Shown piece by piece: positions 35,119 to 47,107 of a stretch of 64,000 bases of DNA. The stretch spans positions 5,898,506-5,962,505 of the forward strand of contig JAQFVV010006200.1 of assembly GCA_028023455.1 (NCBI GenBank), read 5' to 3'. The notes beneath the pieces were generated by a model. That model saw only the letters and a program-made list of their open reading frames with translations. It made no database searches and was not told the origin of the DNA. The position numbers and the translations under genes are program-made. Numbering within the stretch: position 1 is the stretch's first letter; each line of letters opens with the position of its first letter. This stretch comes from Epiperipatus broadwayi. Its lineage: Eukaryota > Onychophora > Udeonychophora > Euonychophora > Peripatidae.

Positions 35119-38027
35119 ATAAATTATGAAGATCAATAGAGATGAATAAATTTTTTGTGTGCCAATACTTACTTTAGAATTAAAATAAACAATTACAATC
35201 AATGTATTATTAATTATGCAGAGTATTCCTATGACTTTTTATGGTGTCAAAAGTATTTAAAATACGATACTGCCATAGTGGCATATGCAAGGTTAAATAA
35301 TTTCACATTTTTACATTGCACGATTTAGAGTAATAGAGTGGCTCGAGGTTCATAAATGAAGTTCAAATCTATCATTTCCAGCATTCAAATTTCATGTAAA
35401 CTTTTATTCGTATAAACTGCCAAGCAACAAAGTACTCAATTATTTATTTATTTTTATGTATTAATAAAAGTTCAAAGCAGATTTTAAAAAAAAAAAAAAG
35501 GTCAATATGATTGTAGGGTCAGATAGAGATTTAGTTTATTTTGTACTTTTAAGCGCAAGAAATGATTAATGTAGCAACATGCAAGATAAAGGCATAAAGA
35601 ATAATAAAAGTAGGAAAAAGTCCAAGAGAAAATAATATAAATAGGCCCTATTGCTAAGGTTGTTTGTGAATTGGAAAACAAATTTATGGCAATTGAATTT
35701 ATTCAATCTTGCATTTGATTTAACGGAAATCAATCACAGTTCGATGTTCGTCCAGTTCAAGTGTTCTTAGATTTCATTACCTAGACTTTCATTAAGTCTG
35801 AAATGTACTGTGAAGAATCTGGAAATGGAGTTACATTATTAAATTACCTCAAAAGATATTAAAATGTTTGAATGTTTCCTGCAATCAGTTGATTTCTTTG
35901 AGATCTGTAGAGAAGTTAATAATTGCTGAAAGTCCAAATCTAATGTGTGTTAGTTTGAATTTCATTGGGACTATATATAACAATAATATAGTAAAAATTG
36001 GAACAGTAATTATCAAACAAAATATTGTGATGACTATGGAAAAATGGATTTTTAAAAATATTTTAATATACAGCACATGAATTATAAATACATATTAAAA
36101 TACAAATGGAACAAAACTATACACAATCTATACATAAGTTAATTATCTAGTATATCCATAGAATTATGTAATAAAAAGTAAGATAGTGCCATTTTTAAAA
36201 TACTTCCTAATCTGTATGTAGAAAGTGGTAGTCTCTGCTCCTCTCTCTGTGCATGATATCTTATATATTTGCTTTCGTCCCACCTTTTTTATATAAATTT
36301 TTTCTTGTAATTTCTTTTTAATTAGTTAATCTGTAGTGCTTATTTTAATTTTTCATTATGCTATTATGAAGTTAAAATGTTTTTTTTTAAAAAAAATCAC
36401 CTTTAATCTCCTTCAAAAAATATTTTATTTAATCTTATTTAATTATTTTATTTCTAATATTAATAATGGAAACAAATTTATATACTTTTACTTAAAATTG
36501 AAAATTTTGGTACGCAGTATAATGAGGGAATGTGATGTGGATTAATATACACAAAATATACCCCCCCCCAAAACCCGAAATCACAAATCGTATATAAGAT
36601 CACATGCCCTCATACCAACTGCCATGCTGTATATTATGGGGAATCGAAGGCCAACTTGTCTAACTAATTAGCACAACACAATCACGCTCAAACCCAAATG
36701 GATAACAAATCAATTTCTGGCCATCCCTTTGAGTCTACATATGCCACCATTGTATACCTACAGTGCACCAATGCCAAACATAAACTGAAAGAGCCTGGCA
36801 CATCGCAAGAGCTAGGAACACCATTAACAATAAAGACTCCTGCATTTCCATTTCTAAAAAAATGGCCTACTTTAATAATTAGCCATTTAATTATGCTAAT
36901 CACCCATTCATGTTTTCTTTAATAAATCCTGTAATTTTCTCCCTTCTGACAGTTGCCATGACCATGATTAACATAACTTAGTTGAAAATGGACTAGACAA
37001 AAATTGCTAACTTCATAGATTTTAAGCTTATCTCGTATACATTTTTGCATATATTTATCCATAATATTTTTACTTACTTTTTACATTCTTTTATTTTTAT
37101 ATGGCACCAACTTTACTTATTTGCCAATGACATAATTTATTCTCTATATAGCTGTTGTCATGTAGAAACATGATTGAATTAAGCCCAAATAGTATGCTCT
37201 TTTTTTAAATATATATAATGTTTTAAAATTGTTTTTTTATTTATAATTTCTTTAATTTTGCAAAATAAAATCACTTTGGCCGCAGTCTGTATAATTATAT
37301 TAATAAATTAAATGTATTTATATTTATTACAATAAATAAATATGTCTATTATTTATGTATTATTAAGCGCTCTTAACATTGATTCTAGATCCTGAGTAGC
37401 ATTTCTTTAGCTTTAGTATAGAGTTAGATGAAAGACTGAACCATGTTGATGTTGCTTTTGGGATTTAGAGGAATTTAATTACAGAATGTTATGAAACAAA
37501 AAAAAAAAAGAATTTTAAAAGGCAACACACTCCAACTGCAGTTTTAAATGCATTTTAAAAATATGAATCTATCATTCTGAGTAGGTTCAATGTAAATTTC
37601 AGTTGAACAATATATGTGAAATTTTTCCCTGAATCATCTGTTAGAACTTTCAAACTTCGCTATGATATTTTCATTCCTGTGATAATCGAGATTATTTTTG
37701 CTGATAGTCATTTTCTTCGTTTTTTTTTTTTGTTCAATTTTCCAATATATTTTACAAAAAAATATTTAAGATACTTTAAATAAAATTATTTCAAACAAGT
37801 TATTTGTAATTTGAGATTCAGAACTGTTGTGATCAAGAATAAATAGAGATGTAGAAGCGCTTACATCCACAATGATATGGAGAATAAAATGCTGTTGCAC
37901 AAGGTACATTATTTAAACAGTCTTTTAAATACTGTTAAACTGTAAAAAATATGAATTATCTGAATACCTTTATAGTAGGTTAACATGCATAAAAAATAAA
38001 TTATTACATATGCAACTTACCATGTGC
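35119..38027. other. AT-rich region; 3' flank of the MIF4G gene
   Basis: No gene was identified. 35330-35420 has a weak SINE-like look. 36550-36925 is clearly less AT-rich, begins with a nine-C run and includes a short open frame (36698-36922) of no known family; it may be an unrecognised repeat. The part near 38027 should hold the 3' UTR of the minus-strand MIF4G gene. Several AATAAA hexamers exist on that strand, so its end is not fixed. Confidence 0.35.
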
Positions 38028-38252
38028 TTAGTCACAAGACCCATCAAAATAATACTTGATAGCAGTTGGAGACAGTTCCCAACCACTGGCTTGGAGTTCA
38101 ATGAGTTGTAAAAGAATTTTACGAGCCCAGGATTGAATAGTGAGTTCTAGAAAACAATCTCGGAGAATTGTCATTAGTTCTTTCATCTTTCCAGGATTTT
38201 CAATTTGTAGGTCCCGACCTTGTGAAAATAAAATAGAATCCAGGCATTCCAG
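38028..38252 (-). CDS. MIF4G-domain protein (MIF4GD/CTIF family), terminal exon
   Basis: The acceptor is TTTGTAG (minus strand, AG at 38254-38253). The exon is in phase 0 and encodes 74 residues plus TAA (38030-38028). It opens LECLDSILFSQGRDLQIENP, continues GKMKELMTILRDCFLELTIQ and SWARKILLQLIELQASGWEL, and ends SPTAIKYYFDGSCD. This matches the last helices of the MIF4G domain in MIF4GD and relatives, where the same positions read as a KM-x-ELF repeat, LLLEIIE-x-RAAGW and a P-x-A-x-KYYY tail. The family binds stem-loop-binding protein or the cap-binding complex and recruits translation factors in the cytoplasm. The stop falls where family members end. Confidence 0.85.
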   Translation of the reverse strand: MECLDSILFSQGRDLQIENPGKMKELMTILRDCFLELTIQSWARKILLQLIELQASGWELSPTAIKYYFDGSCD

Positions 38253-39482
38253 CTACAAATATATATATACAGACATTTAATATAATATATAAGTAAAGGT
38301 AGAGGTTTATGCATGAAAATCTTTTTATTGGGTGATGAGTGTGTCATACACACTATATCAATGTTGTAGTATTTTTTAAGTTACTAAGCGATATTTATCT
38401 ATCCAACTCTGATGGCCTGAAATTTTATCCACCTGACTATCTAAAAAAAACCTTACACTTCCTTGAAAGCTACGTGAAAAAATTCCAGAAGCTATACTCC
38501 AGATATGAAACTAGATCATAGAACATAGTAACCATTGCACACATGACTTTTGCCATATAATGTAATATATATATGACCTAAAAAAATCACTGAAACAAAT
38601 ATAATAAAAGCTAAAGAGAATATTGCAACATATTCTTATATCTACTATAAACAAAGAGTTTGTGATTAATCAAACCTAAAATAATGTTGCAATAAAAATT
38701 AGTTCCATGAAAATTTATTATTGATTATTCACAAACATTCATCTGAATGGACAGATTAAGATTTCCAATTCATCTTCAATGGACATATATTGTAAAATTT
38801 TTGGTGATAATTAAACTATCGCAATGTTTAGTTATAAATTTTATTAAACGCACATTATTATATTAAGTAATATTTACTAAGGCTGTAACCTTATGAATAA
38901 GCGTCTGAAAAATTCGAAGGTAGGGACCTCTACAGGTCTTAGCCACAAGCTTACACTCAGAAGAAAAGAGGGAAACCTTCTTTACGCAATGTTTAGTGTA
39001 AATTTAAAATATCCCGGCTGGTGTGTAAAACAAAATTTCTTCCATGACAATTCCAAAGAAAAAGAAACACTTTAATAAGTCAAGTTTTTCTAAAACAAAA
39101 ACAATACATTACAACCATTATTTGAAAACAACTATCAGATTATTTAGAAAACGTTACTCCTTGATTCAATTATTTGGAATTTTTTCTTCATTAAGTTACA
39201 CCATCTTTGAATTCTTTGACAAATTTTATTAATAGATTAATAAAAAAATGTAGATGGAACAAAAAAAAATCGTAGAATAAAACTGTTTAAAATTCACAAC
39301 TGAACCTTTAATGTTATAACTGTAAAGAATTTGAAGTCACGGATGAAATATTTTGAATTATGACCTTATCATTAATTGAATATGTTTTTGCGAATAAAGC
39401 AGAGGATTGATGAAAGAAAGAAAATAGTCAACAGAAAAATTTAGAGATACAAAATAATTCTCTGAATATGCTTTTTTCACAA

Positions 39483-39722
39483 ATATAAAATGATGGATTT
39501 GAACCCAGATTTTCAAGATTCCTTCAGTCATCCATTCCATCTTAACAACTGATCCACATGACCACATACATGTGAAAAAGATAAAATCTCCACTACAGTA
39601 TTTTGTACTTAATCGTGGATGTGGTCATGTGTACCCGTTATATAAGATGGAGAGGAAGACTAAAGGCAGCTTGAAAATCTGGGTTCAAATCCCCTCTAAT
39701 TACATCTAGATTAAGTATCTAT
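39483..39722. mobile_element. Short palindromic S-family element, copy S3
   Basis: Only the two outer arms remain, head to head: left 39483-39600, right 39601-39722. The right arm reads TGTGGTCATGTGTACCCGTT ATATAAGATGGA then CTGGGTTCAAATCCCC, a tRNA-like end with a good B box. The left arm is its inverse (GATTTGAACCCAGATTTTCA). Located in the intron next to the cassette exon. Confidence 0.7.
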
Positions 39723-39842
39723 TCTTGTATTTAAATATTAAGTATAAAACAAGATAAGAAACCAAAGATATTTGAAGCAGGATCTGCTTTTCGTTGATAA
39801 ATAGTTTACAAATTTTTAGAAATAAATTAAGACGCCACAGAC

Positions 39843-39977
39843 CTCATGCTTAAACAAACCAATAGAATTTCCACAATCCTGTCTAGAAGTTTGAAGAAAC
39901 TCTATTACAATAGGCAAAGATAAATTGTTTGAAAATAGATTACTGTTTAATTGTAGAAGTGCTTTAACAACAGACTG
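39843..39977 (-). CDS. MIF4G gene, in-frame 45-codon cassette exon (predicted)
   Basis: The minus-strand acceptor is AATTTCAG (AG at 39979-39978) and the donor GAG|GTCTGT (GT at 39842-39841). The 135 bases form 45 open codons in phase 0 at both ends, reading QSVVKALLQLNSNLFSNNLS, then LPIVIEFLQTSRQDCGNSIG and LFKHE. Since the flanking exons are also phase 0, it can be included or skipped without a frame change. Joining 50118 directly to 38252 aligns with known MIF4GD almost without gaps, so this exon is extra to the usual fold. Its last 28 bases are an inverted copy of the intron just upstream, suggesting it arose from an inverted-repeat element. It could also be an unused pseudo-exon. Confidence 0.5.
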
Positions 39978-40127
39978 CTGAAATTCTATTAGTTTGTTTA
40001 AGCATGAGGACTATAGTGACTTCATTTATATATAATCAGTTAATGATTGGCACAAGGGCTGTAATGTCTTAATGTATATATAACCAGTTAATGATTCATA
40101 CTTTTTGATTATTTATATTTAAAGCAT

Positions 40128-40182
40128 TTCATCCTGCAGTGGATTGATAATGGTTGATAATGATGATGATGATGATGATATT
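40128..40182 (+). mobile_element. RTE-type LINE tail, severely 5'-truncated
   Basis: CATCCTGCAGTGGATTGATA ATGG leads into TGATAA and a GATGATGATGATGATGAT microsatellite. This is identical in layout to the ends at 21010 and 46400. Only about 50 bases remain. Confidence 0.6.
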
Positions 40183-40417
40183 AGTTTGGAAGATTGTAAA
40201 AATAATTATCTATTAATTTACTTCAAATAGCTTAGCTTTGCCTACAGCAAGAGTGTCTTCTTTAAACTTTTAAGCATAGTTAATTTCAATGTTACAGTCC
40301 TTGTTTTTATTTACAGTCTATTTAAAGATTTTAGATCAAAATAGCAAGTGGATTCCATTTACTACCTAAATGATATATTGTCTTGATAACAGATTGCTGA
40401 AATTCTATTGCTTTTTT

Positions 40418-42152
40418 GGTTGTTTTCTCATCCTTGGTGTTCGCCTCAAGATGTCGCTATTTCTAGGTAAATTCCTAGAAATATACCGTTTCACCGGCCT
40501 TCACCCAACAAAAGAGGAAATTTTCTACGTTATAAACACAGAAAAGTCCTCACGTTATGTTGGACAGGCAGGCGGTGGTGGCGACAGAAGCCAACACAAA
40601 TGAGACTTCTTTCTATGATAAAACACAGAAAGAGTTCCCGACGGCTGCCGGTTATGGCTTTTTTTTCTATGCTAAAAGCAAAGAGAAAGAAATGCCTTGA
40701 TCGGCTGCCATAGTAGTCGATTTTGTTCATCATTTTCTCGTAATAGTAGAATATCTATTTTCTCTGTAGTTTCGTGTGAGAGTGTGTGTATTTGAAGCAG
40801 TCGTAGTTTTTTAAAATTTGATAAGACGTCTATTTTTTTTAATGTGTTGTAACTTACTTTACTGTTGTAAGTTTAGTAATAATGTCCTGAAGATTCCATT
40901 ACGAATGGGTAACCCTCAAAAATTGCTTTTAAGGGTGCGAAACGGAAAAAAAAATTAAGGATCATGCGAAAAGTACCGTTTTCGCGAGAATTCGTCCGTG
41001 ACCAGTTACTTTTGCTATACTGTATATATATACGCACAAACAAAAACAACCCAGTGTCTAATTATTAGGAATTACTTGTCCAAAAAAGAAAATTAGTCGG
41101 GTATTATTATTATTATTATTTTTTTGTTACATTTATTATTTCAAAATAAGATTAGTTTTTATATCTACACACTAACAAAAACAACCCACTTCCTGATTAA
41201 TTACTGTCTTAAAAAAAAAAAAAAAAGAAAGCAAATTCAACGGGGTTTGGTTTTTTTCAATGGAGTATTTGAATTACGGTATTTTTTTATATATATACAA
41301 GATTTACCCCCCCCCCCAAAAAAAAAAAAAGAAACCCACTTTCTGATTAATTACTGTCAAAAGAAACGCAAATTAGTCGGCTATCATTTTTAAATTTAGT
41401 ATTTCAATAACGGTACCCTTTTTATATAGACAGAGTTAACAAAAACAACCCACTTTCTGATTCATTACTGCCCCCCCCCCCCCAAAAAAAAAAGAAAACG
41501 GAAATTAGTCGGGTATCATTTTTCAATTGAATCTTTCAATGACGGTCCTTACTAATAGTAGTCGGGTATCAATTCTAAATTGTAGTATATAAATGACGTT
41601 ACTTTTGATAGATTTAGAATTACGTCTTGCTTTTTTAATAAAAATAATTGATTTTTACTCTTGACCAAAAATACCGTAACTTTAAAAAAAGACACACATA
41701 AAGTCCAAAAAAAAAATGAGAAAAAGCCCCGTAACTTTAAAGACACACACACAAACTCAAAAACAATCTAAGATTAATAAACATTTACTTATTACGTCTT
41801 GCTTTTGAATAAAAGTATTGATTTACTCTTGCAAAAAAAAAAAAAACGTAACTTTAAAAAGACACACATAAAGTCCAAAAAAAAAAAAGTTAGAAAAACA
41901 CCGTAACTTTAAAAAGACACACACACACAAAACTCAAAAACAAGATAAGATTAATAAACATTTACAAAAATGAAAAAAACTAACATCATATAATAGTATT
42001 AGTTAGTAGAATATTTTATTATAAATCTAAGAAATCAGATCTTTTTAGATCAAATCGATCATTTAGGTCGGGCTCCGGAATCGTTATATGTATATGTTTT
42101 TGATTAGCATCAACGCCATCTCTAGGCGAACACCAAGGATGAGAATACAACC
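40418..42152. mobile_element. Unclassified DNA transposon with perfect 8-bp target duplication
   Basis: The left end GGTTGTTTTCTCATCCTTGG is mirrored by the right end (inverse) GGTTGTATTCTCATCCTTGG. Both continue TGTTCGCCT and AGATG(T/G)CG. Flanks are GCTTTTTT on both sides (40410-40417 and 42153-42160), 8 of 8. The interior has no intact ORF: a less AT-rich left part (40440-40780) with a short frame ending GQAGGGGDRSQHK, then tandem arrays at 41030-41560 (ACAAAAACAACCCACTTTCT units) and 41680-41965 (CGTAACTTTAAAAAGACACA units), plus long C and A runs. Probably non-autonomous. Confidence 0.75.
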
Positions 42153-43365
42153 GCTTTTTTTAATCATGAGAGCTGTAATGACCTAATTATATACAATAAC
42201 CAGTTAGCTGTTGTTAGCATTTATGATCTAATTATATAATTAGACCCAAAGCAACATTTAAAAACAGAATTTTAAAAATAGATATTATTTCTATAGATGA
42301 TTTAACGTAACTGTAATGATGTTGGGTCCGTTTTACAATAAAGTTCTATGATTGGTAAGCTAAAAAAAAATTATGCTAGAAGGTTTTAATCAATGGCAAG
42401 CTATCACTAATAATGATCAAAGATTATAACTCAGTTAGAATGGTGTGTAATTTAACACAGTGGTGAATTCAAAAGATAGGTTTATGGAATAATTTCTAAC
42501 TGATGGGGGAAAAAACCATCTCAGATTGAATGAAATTATGATGTTCAGTCCATCATTTTGATGTTCAGATACCCCATAACTTACTGAGCAAAAAATCATA
42601 CAATTATAATATTCTATTATATAGTTTAATTTTGATCAAAGAATTTAGCATACACACATATTCTAAATAATTAATAATCATATGGTTAATTTCTGGGAAG
42701 TCATTTGATGTTAAACTAACCATATGGTAAGTTCAGTACAATTAAATATAATGACAGCAGATATATTGGTAATTTAGCAATTTCAGAGCTCAATGACAGA
42801 ACTATTATGAGACTATTGATTATAGAATACACACTAACTCATTTACTTATAATTTGTAAGTCTAAAATATACAAATATTATGTCTATTGTAAAATTTCTG
42901 AAATATTGAAAGGAAACAACTAAATAATTAATTAGTATTGTAATAAATATAGGAAAGATAAAAGCAAGAAAAATTTAAAAAAATATTTACAAGAATATTA
43001 AACAATATTGAAGTGCTAAAAATAAATAAATAGCAAAATAATAAGAAGAAAAAAATCAAGAGAAATATAGAAATATATATTTATATAAAGACTGAAGTGA
43101 AAATTTTCACAGAAAAATACAGTTTAAGTAAGAACAAAAAATTAAATAAAAAAATCACAAGAAAAAAGTAGAATTCATAAAACTGCATAACAAAAACAGA
43201 ACAACTAAAAGGATTGCATTTTTATCCAATCAAAACCAGATATTAATTAAGAACCAGATGTGAGATTGTAAGAACTGATTGTTTGATTTAAATTTTGTAT
43301 TTCAGTTCATAATATAATCTTCTACATAGATGGTGACTGAAGTTTGTTAACTGAAAGGAATCCCA
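42153..43365. other. AT-rich intron sequence
   Basis: The start (42161-42215) is a diverged copy of the repeat at 40001-40110 (GAG-RCTRTAATGAC then ATAACCAGTTA). The rest is low-complexity AT with A-runs. Confidence 0.4.
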
Positions 43366-43369
43366 AGGA

Positions 43370-46300
43370 ACTGTTCAGGGCAAATTCCTAATGGCTTTTT
43401 ACCTCGAGGTTAAGATCAAGAAACACCATGGTTTTCTTCTTAGTTGCCTAATAAGGTGGAATGAATATATGTGTGAATGAAAAAAAAATTTTCTAATAGA
43501 TATATACAATCCTGACCCACAAAAATAAATCATGGTCCTTATTCCCAGGAGACTGTAAAGTCACCAGCCAAGGCAGCAGTAGGTGACTGAAGGTGGAGGG
43601 TGCTAAGAATCCCCACGCCATTTCATGACAAATTTTTTATTTAGGCACTTACAACTGCAGATCACTTTCAAGTAAAGATTACAAGAATTGGAAGCAGGAT
43701 TGTCTCATATTAAATGGGATATTATTGGACTTTGTGAATTTAGAAGAAAAGGTGAAGAGACAATTGATTTAAAAAATGGACATGTACTTTACTATAAAGA
43801 TATAAATATTGGAAGTATAAGTGGAGCAGGATTCATTATAAATAAAAAATGGAAGAACAACATTGTGGAGATTGACGGTGTATCAGATAGAGTGACAAGA
43901 TTAGTTATTCAACTGAATAGCAGATACCAAATACAGATAATTCAGGTTTATGCCAAAACAAATTCTCATAGTGATGAAGTAATAGATTTTTATATGGGTG
44001 TACAAAAGGCTTTTGATCAGACTAAACAACATTTTAAAATTGTTACGGGAGACTTTAATGCTAGAATTGATAAACAAATAAAAGATGAAAGTGCTGGAGG
44101 TAAATTTGGTTAAAGTAACAGAAATGAGAGAGGACATAGACTTGTGAGTTTGCTTTATATCATTAATTACTTTTTTTGAGAAAAATGTTACAAGGAAATG
44201 GACATGGAAGCATCCAAATGAAGTTACATCAAACTGGAGTATATTTTGACTAATAAAAAATACACATTTCAAGATTGTAATATCCTTAATAAATTCAACA
44301 CAGGAAGTAATCATCAATTAGTAAGATTTAAGATACGTAAAATACACATTTCAAGATTGTAATATCCTTAATAAATTCAACACAGGAAGTAATCATCAAT
44401 TAGTAAGATTTAAGATACGTGTTAATGCAAAACTAGAGAGACAAAAATTATTTCCTAATCTTCAGAAACATTCTAATGAATTTAAATTAGAACTTACAAA
44501 TCAGTTTCAAGTATTAGTAGATTTTGAACATAATTCAGATTTGAATGAAATTAATAAGAAAATAACTGATACACTTTTAAAAACTGCAACAAAGATAGCT
44601 GATAAAAAAAAAAGCAGCAATTGACCAATAAAATTTCTACTGAGAGTAGAGAATTTATGAAAAAAAGCAGGAATATGAAGATATATAAAAATGATGCATT
44701 AAAAAGGATTTAATATCTCAAATTTTGTAAAATGGTGCAAAAAAAAGTTGATAATGATATAAGAAAGTGTAATTGTGAAATAGCAAGGAAAGCTGTAGAA
44801 GAGAATAAAAGTCTCAAGAATGTAAACCAACATTTTGGTATTAGTAGGGAACGTATATCTGCAATAAGAAAAAAGATGAAACTATTACTAAAAAGAGAGA
44901 TGACATTATGAAATGGGTACAAGAGTTCTATCAAGAATTTTATAGTAATAAAGAACAAATACCTCCTACATGTATTATATCTTCTGAATTATTCAGGATT
45001 TTAAATGAAGAAATGAGACATGCAATTAAATTTATGAAGAAAGGAAAAGCTCCAGGTAGTGATGGAATTATAATCGATAAATTAAAAGAATCAGATGAAG
45101 AAATAAAAAAAATGTTTGCCAAAGTAATATACCAAATGTCTAAATGATAAAGATATGCCAAATGATTGGAAGAATGCAATATTAATATTTTAAAAAAGTG
45201 ATAAAGAAGATATTAGAAATTAGACCTATCAGACTTTTATACAAAATTTTTACCAAGATAATTATAACTCATCTACAGAAAAAATTGGAATTCAACCAAC
45301 CAAAAGAACACGCTGTTAAAAGTGGTTTTAATACAGTAGATCATATTCAAGTATTGAGAGAAGTTATAGAAAGTACAAATAAATATGAGTTGCCATTATG
45401 CTTTGCATTTATAGATTATGAAAAGGCATTTGATTCTATAAGCATATCTTCAGTAATCAAACCATTACATCATCAATGTATAGATTCAGGATATTATCAT
45501 ATTCTGAAAAATATTTATAAAATGCAACAGCAACAATTAGATTACATAATGATACTAAAAAGATTGACATTGAGAAGGGTTTACAACAAGGTGATTCTAT
45601 ATATCTAAAACTTTTCACAGCAGTGCTGCAAGAAGTATTTTGTGGATTAAAATGGGAAGCTAAAGGAGTAAAAGCAAATGGAGATTATTTAAGTCATTTA
45701 GATTTTATAGATGGCATAGTTGTTTTTGCTAATAATGCTTCAGAGCTTCAGGAAATATTGCAAGAGTTATCAGATGAAAGTAGGACTAAAACTAAATGTT
45801 AAAAAGACAAAAATAATGTTCAGTGAATTTTCTCAAAAGATGAAAATAAAAATTGATTATGATGAGTTAGAAGAAGTTAACAACTACAAATACCTTGGTA
45901 AGATTATTACTACAGATGAAAACATAATGGATGAAATTAATCATAGAATTAAATTTGGAGTGCTTTTAGTAGAACTGACTTAATATTAAAAATATGTCTA
46001 TGTTTGAAAAGGTTTTTAATAAATATGATTTACCATTTTTACTTAGGGATCTGAGACTTAAGACATTTAATAGGAGAGCAATAGAGACTGCAGACCACTC
46101 AAAGAAGTATGGAGAGATGCATGTTAGGAGTAACGAGAAGATATCAAAAACACAATACATGGGTAAGAGAACAAACAGATCTTATTGACATCACTGAAAG
46201 AATTAAAAGACTGAAGTGGGGTTGAGATGGACATATTTCTAGAAGAGATGATAATAGATGAACAATTAAAATCTTAAACTAAATTCCAAGAGATTGTAAA

Positions 46301-46445
46301 AGATCCCGAAAAAGGCCACATGTAAGATGAATGGATGATATAAGAAAGTGTGCAGGGGTGATGTGGATAAAAAAGGCTAGAGATTGGGGAAACCGTCACC
46401 TTGCAATGGATTGATAATGATTGACAATGATTTTGATATAAATAG
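43370..46445 (+). mobile_element. RTE-type LINE, near full length but inactive
   Basis: It has an untranslated start near 43370-43630, then endonuclease and reverse transcriptase remnants, then a 3' end (46270-46440) shared with the fragments at 7160, 21010 and 40128. It lies antisense in an intron of the MIF4G gene. An 82-base tandem duplication (44261-44342 and 44343-44424) interrupts it. Confidence 0.8.
43639..46180 (+). pseudogene. RTE endonuclease / reverse transcriptase, broken
   Basis: The APE part reads GTYNCRSLSS (43645), then after a frameshift EAGLSHIKWDIIGLCEFRRK, GAGFIINKKWK, IIQVYAKTNSHSDE and IVTGDFNARID (catalytic Asp-x-Asn). This is typical of the RTE/BovB clade often annotated as craniofacial development protein 2-like. 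The RT part has MKKGKAPGSDGIIIDKL, IRPIRLLYKIFTKIIITHLQ, CFAFIDYEKAFDSI (motif A) and LDFIDGIVVFAN, where the motif C Asp pair (normally x-x-DD) is reduced to a single Asp followed by Gly. NNYKYLGKIITTDENIMDEI follows. Frameshifts and the damaged motif C make it dead. Confidence 0.85.
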
Positions 46446-47100
46446 TAGTTTGGCTGTTCCATCATATTTATTAATTTACTTCCATATCTTCAAAATGTCT
46501 ATACATTCTTTAAATACCATCTGATGATAACAGTTCCATAAGGATAGAACTTCGGTGTTGAAGAAATCTAAGCAACTTCCAGACAAAAATGTACTATTTT
46601 GAGATGCTACATTAAAATTAGTAATATTTTGTCAAACTTCCCATATCTTAGCTATTAAGAACTGAAAATTTTGACAGCATTAGTATGCTCATTTCTCCTA
46701 GTATAATGTGACAATTATTCATTTTTATGTGTGTGCCCTGGCATACTCCACCTGCAGCTAGAGCTTCAAAGAGACTGCATCTTTAATTTTGATCAAAATA
46801 TTACTGATTTTTGTTCGATGGACAATACTGTCTTAATGTTGTAGTAACTCAAGATATATTAAATTTTTCTATAATAAATACAAGTATTTATATATATATA
46901 TATTATCACAAAAAAGGGAAATTACCTCTTAGAATATAAAATCAGATTTACCTATGATAGTGCTTCTATTGATAAAAAAAATTCTATGGACTCATGACAT
47001 TTAGCCCCATTAAACAATAACAAGTAAGACTCTTATTAATAAATGTCTTATAGACTACAATATAAAATAAGATCATTATAAAAAAATTTCTTTATAATTT
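46446..47100. other. AT-rich spacer
   Basis: No gene. Contains a TA microsatellite near 46885-46905. Confidence 0.35.
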
Positions 47101-47107
47101 AAATTAT

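Noticed and set aside
36698-36922. 74-codon plus-strand frame with overlapping minus-strand frame in a GC-richer patch
   Set aside because: Both strands are open across the same bases, there are no splice sites or known motifs, and a nine-C run precedes it. More likely an unrecognised repeat.
43901-45179. Minus-strand frames of 79-138 codons
   Set aside because: Antisense shadows of the RTE endonuclease and reverse transcriptase.
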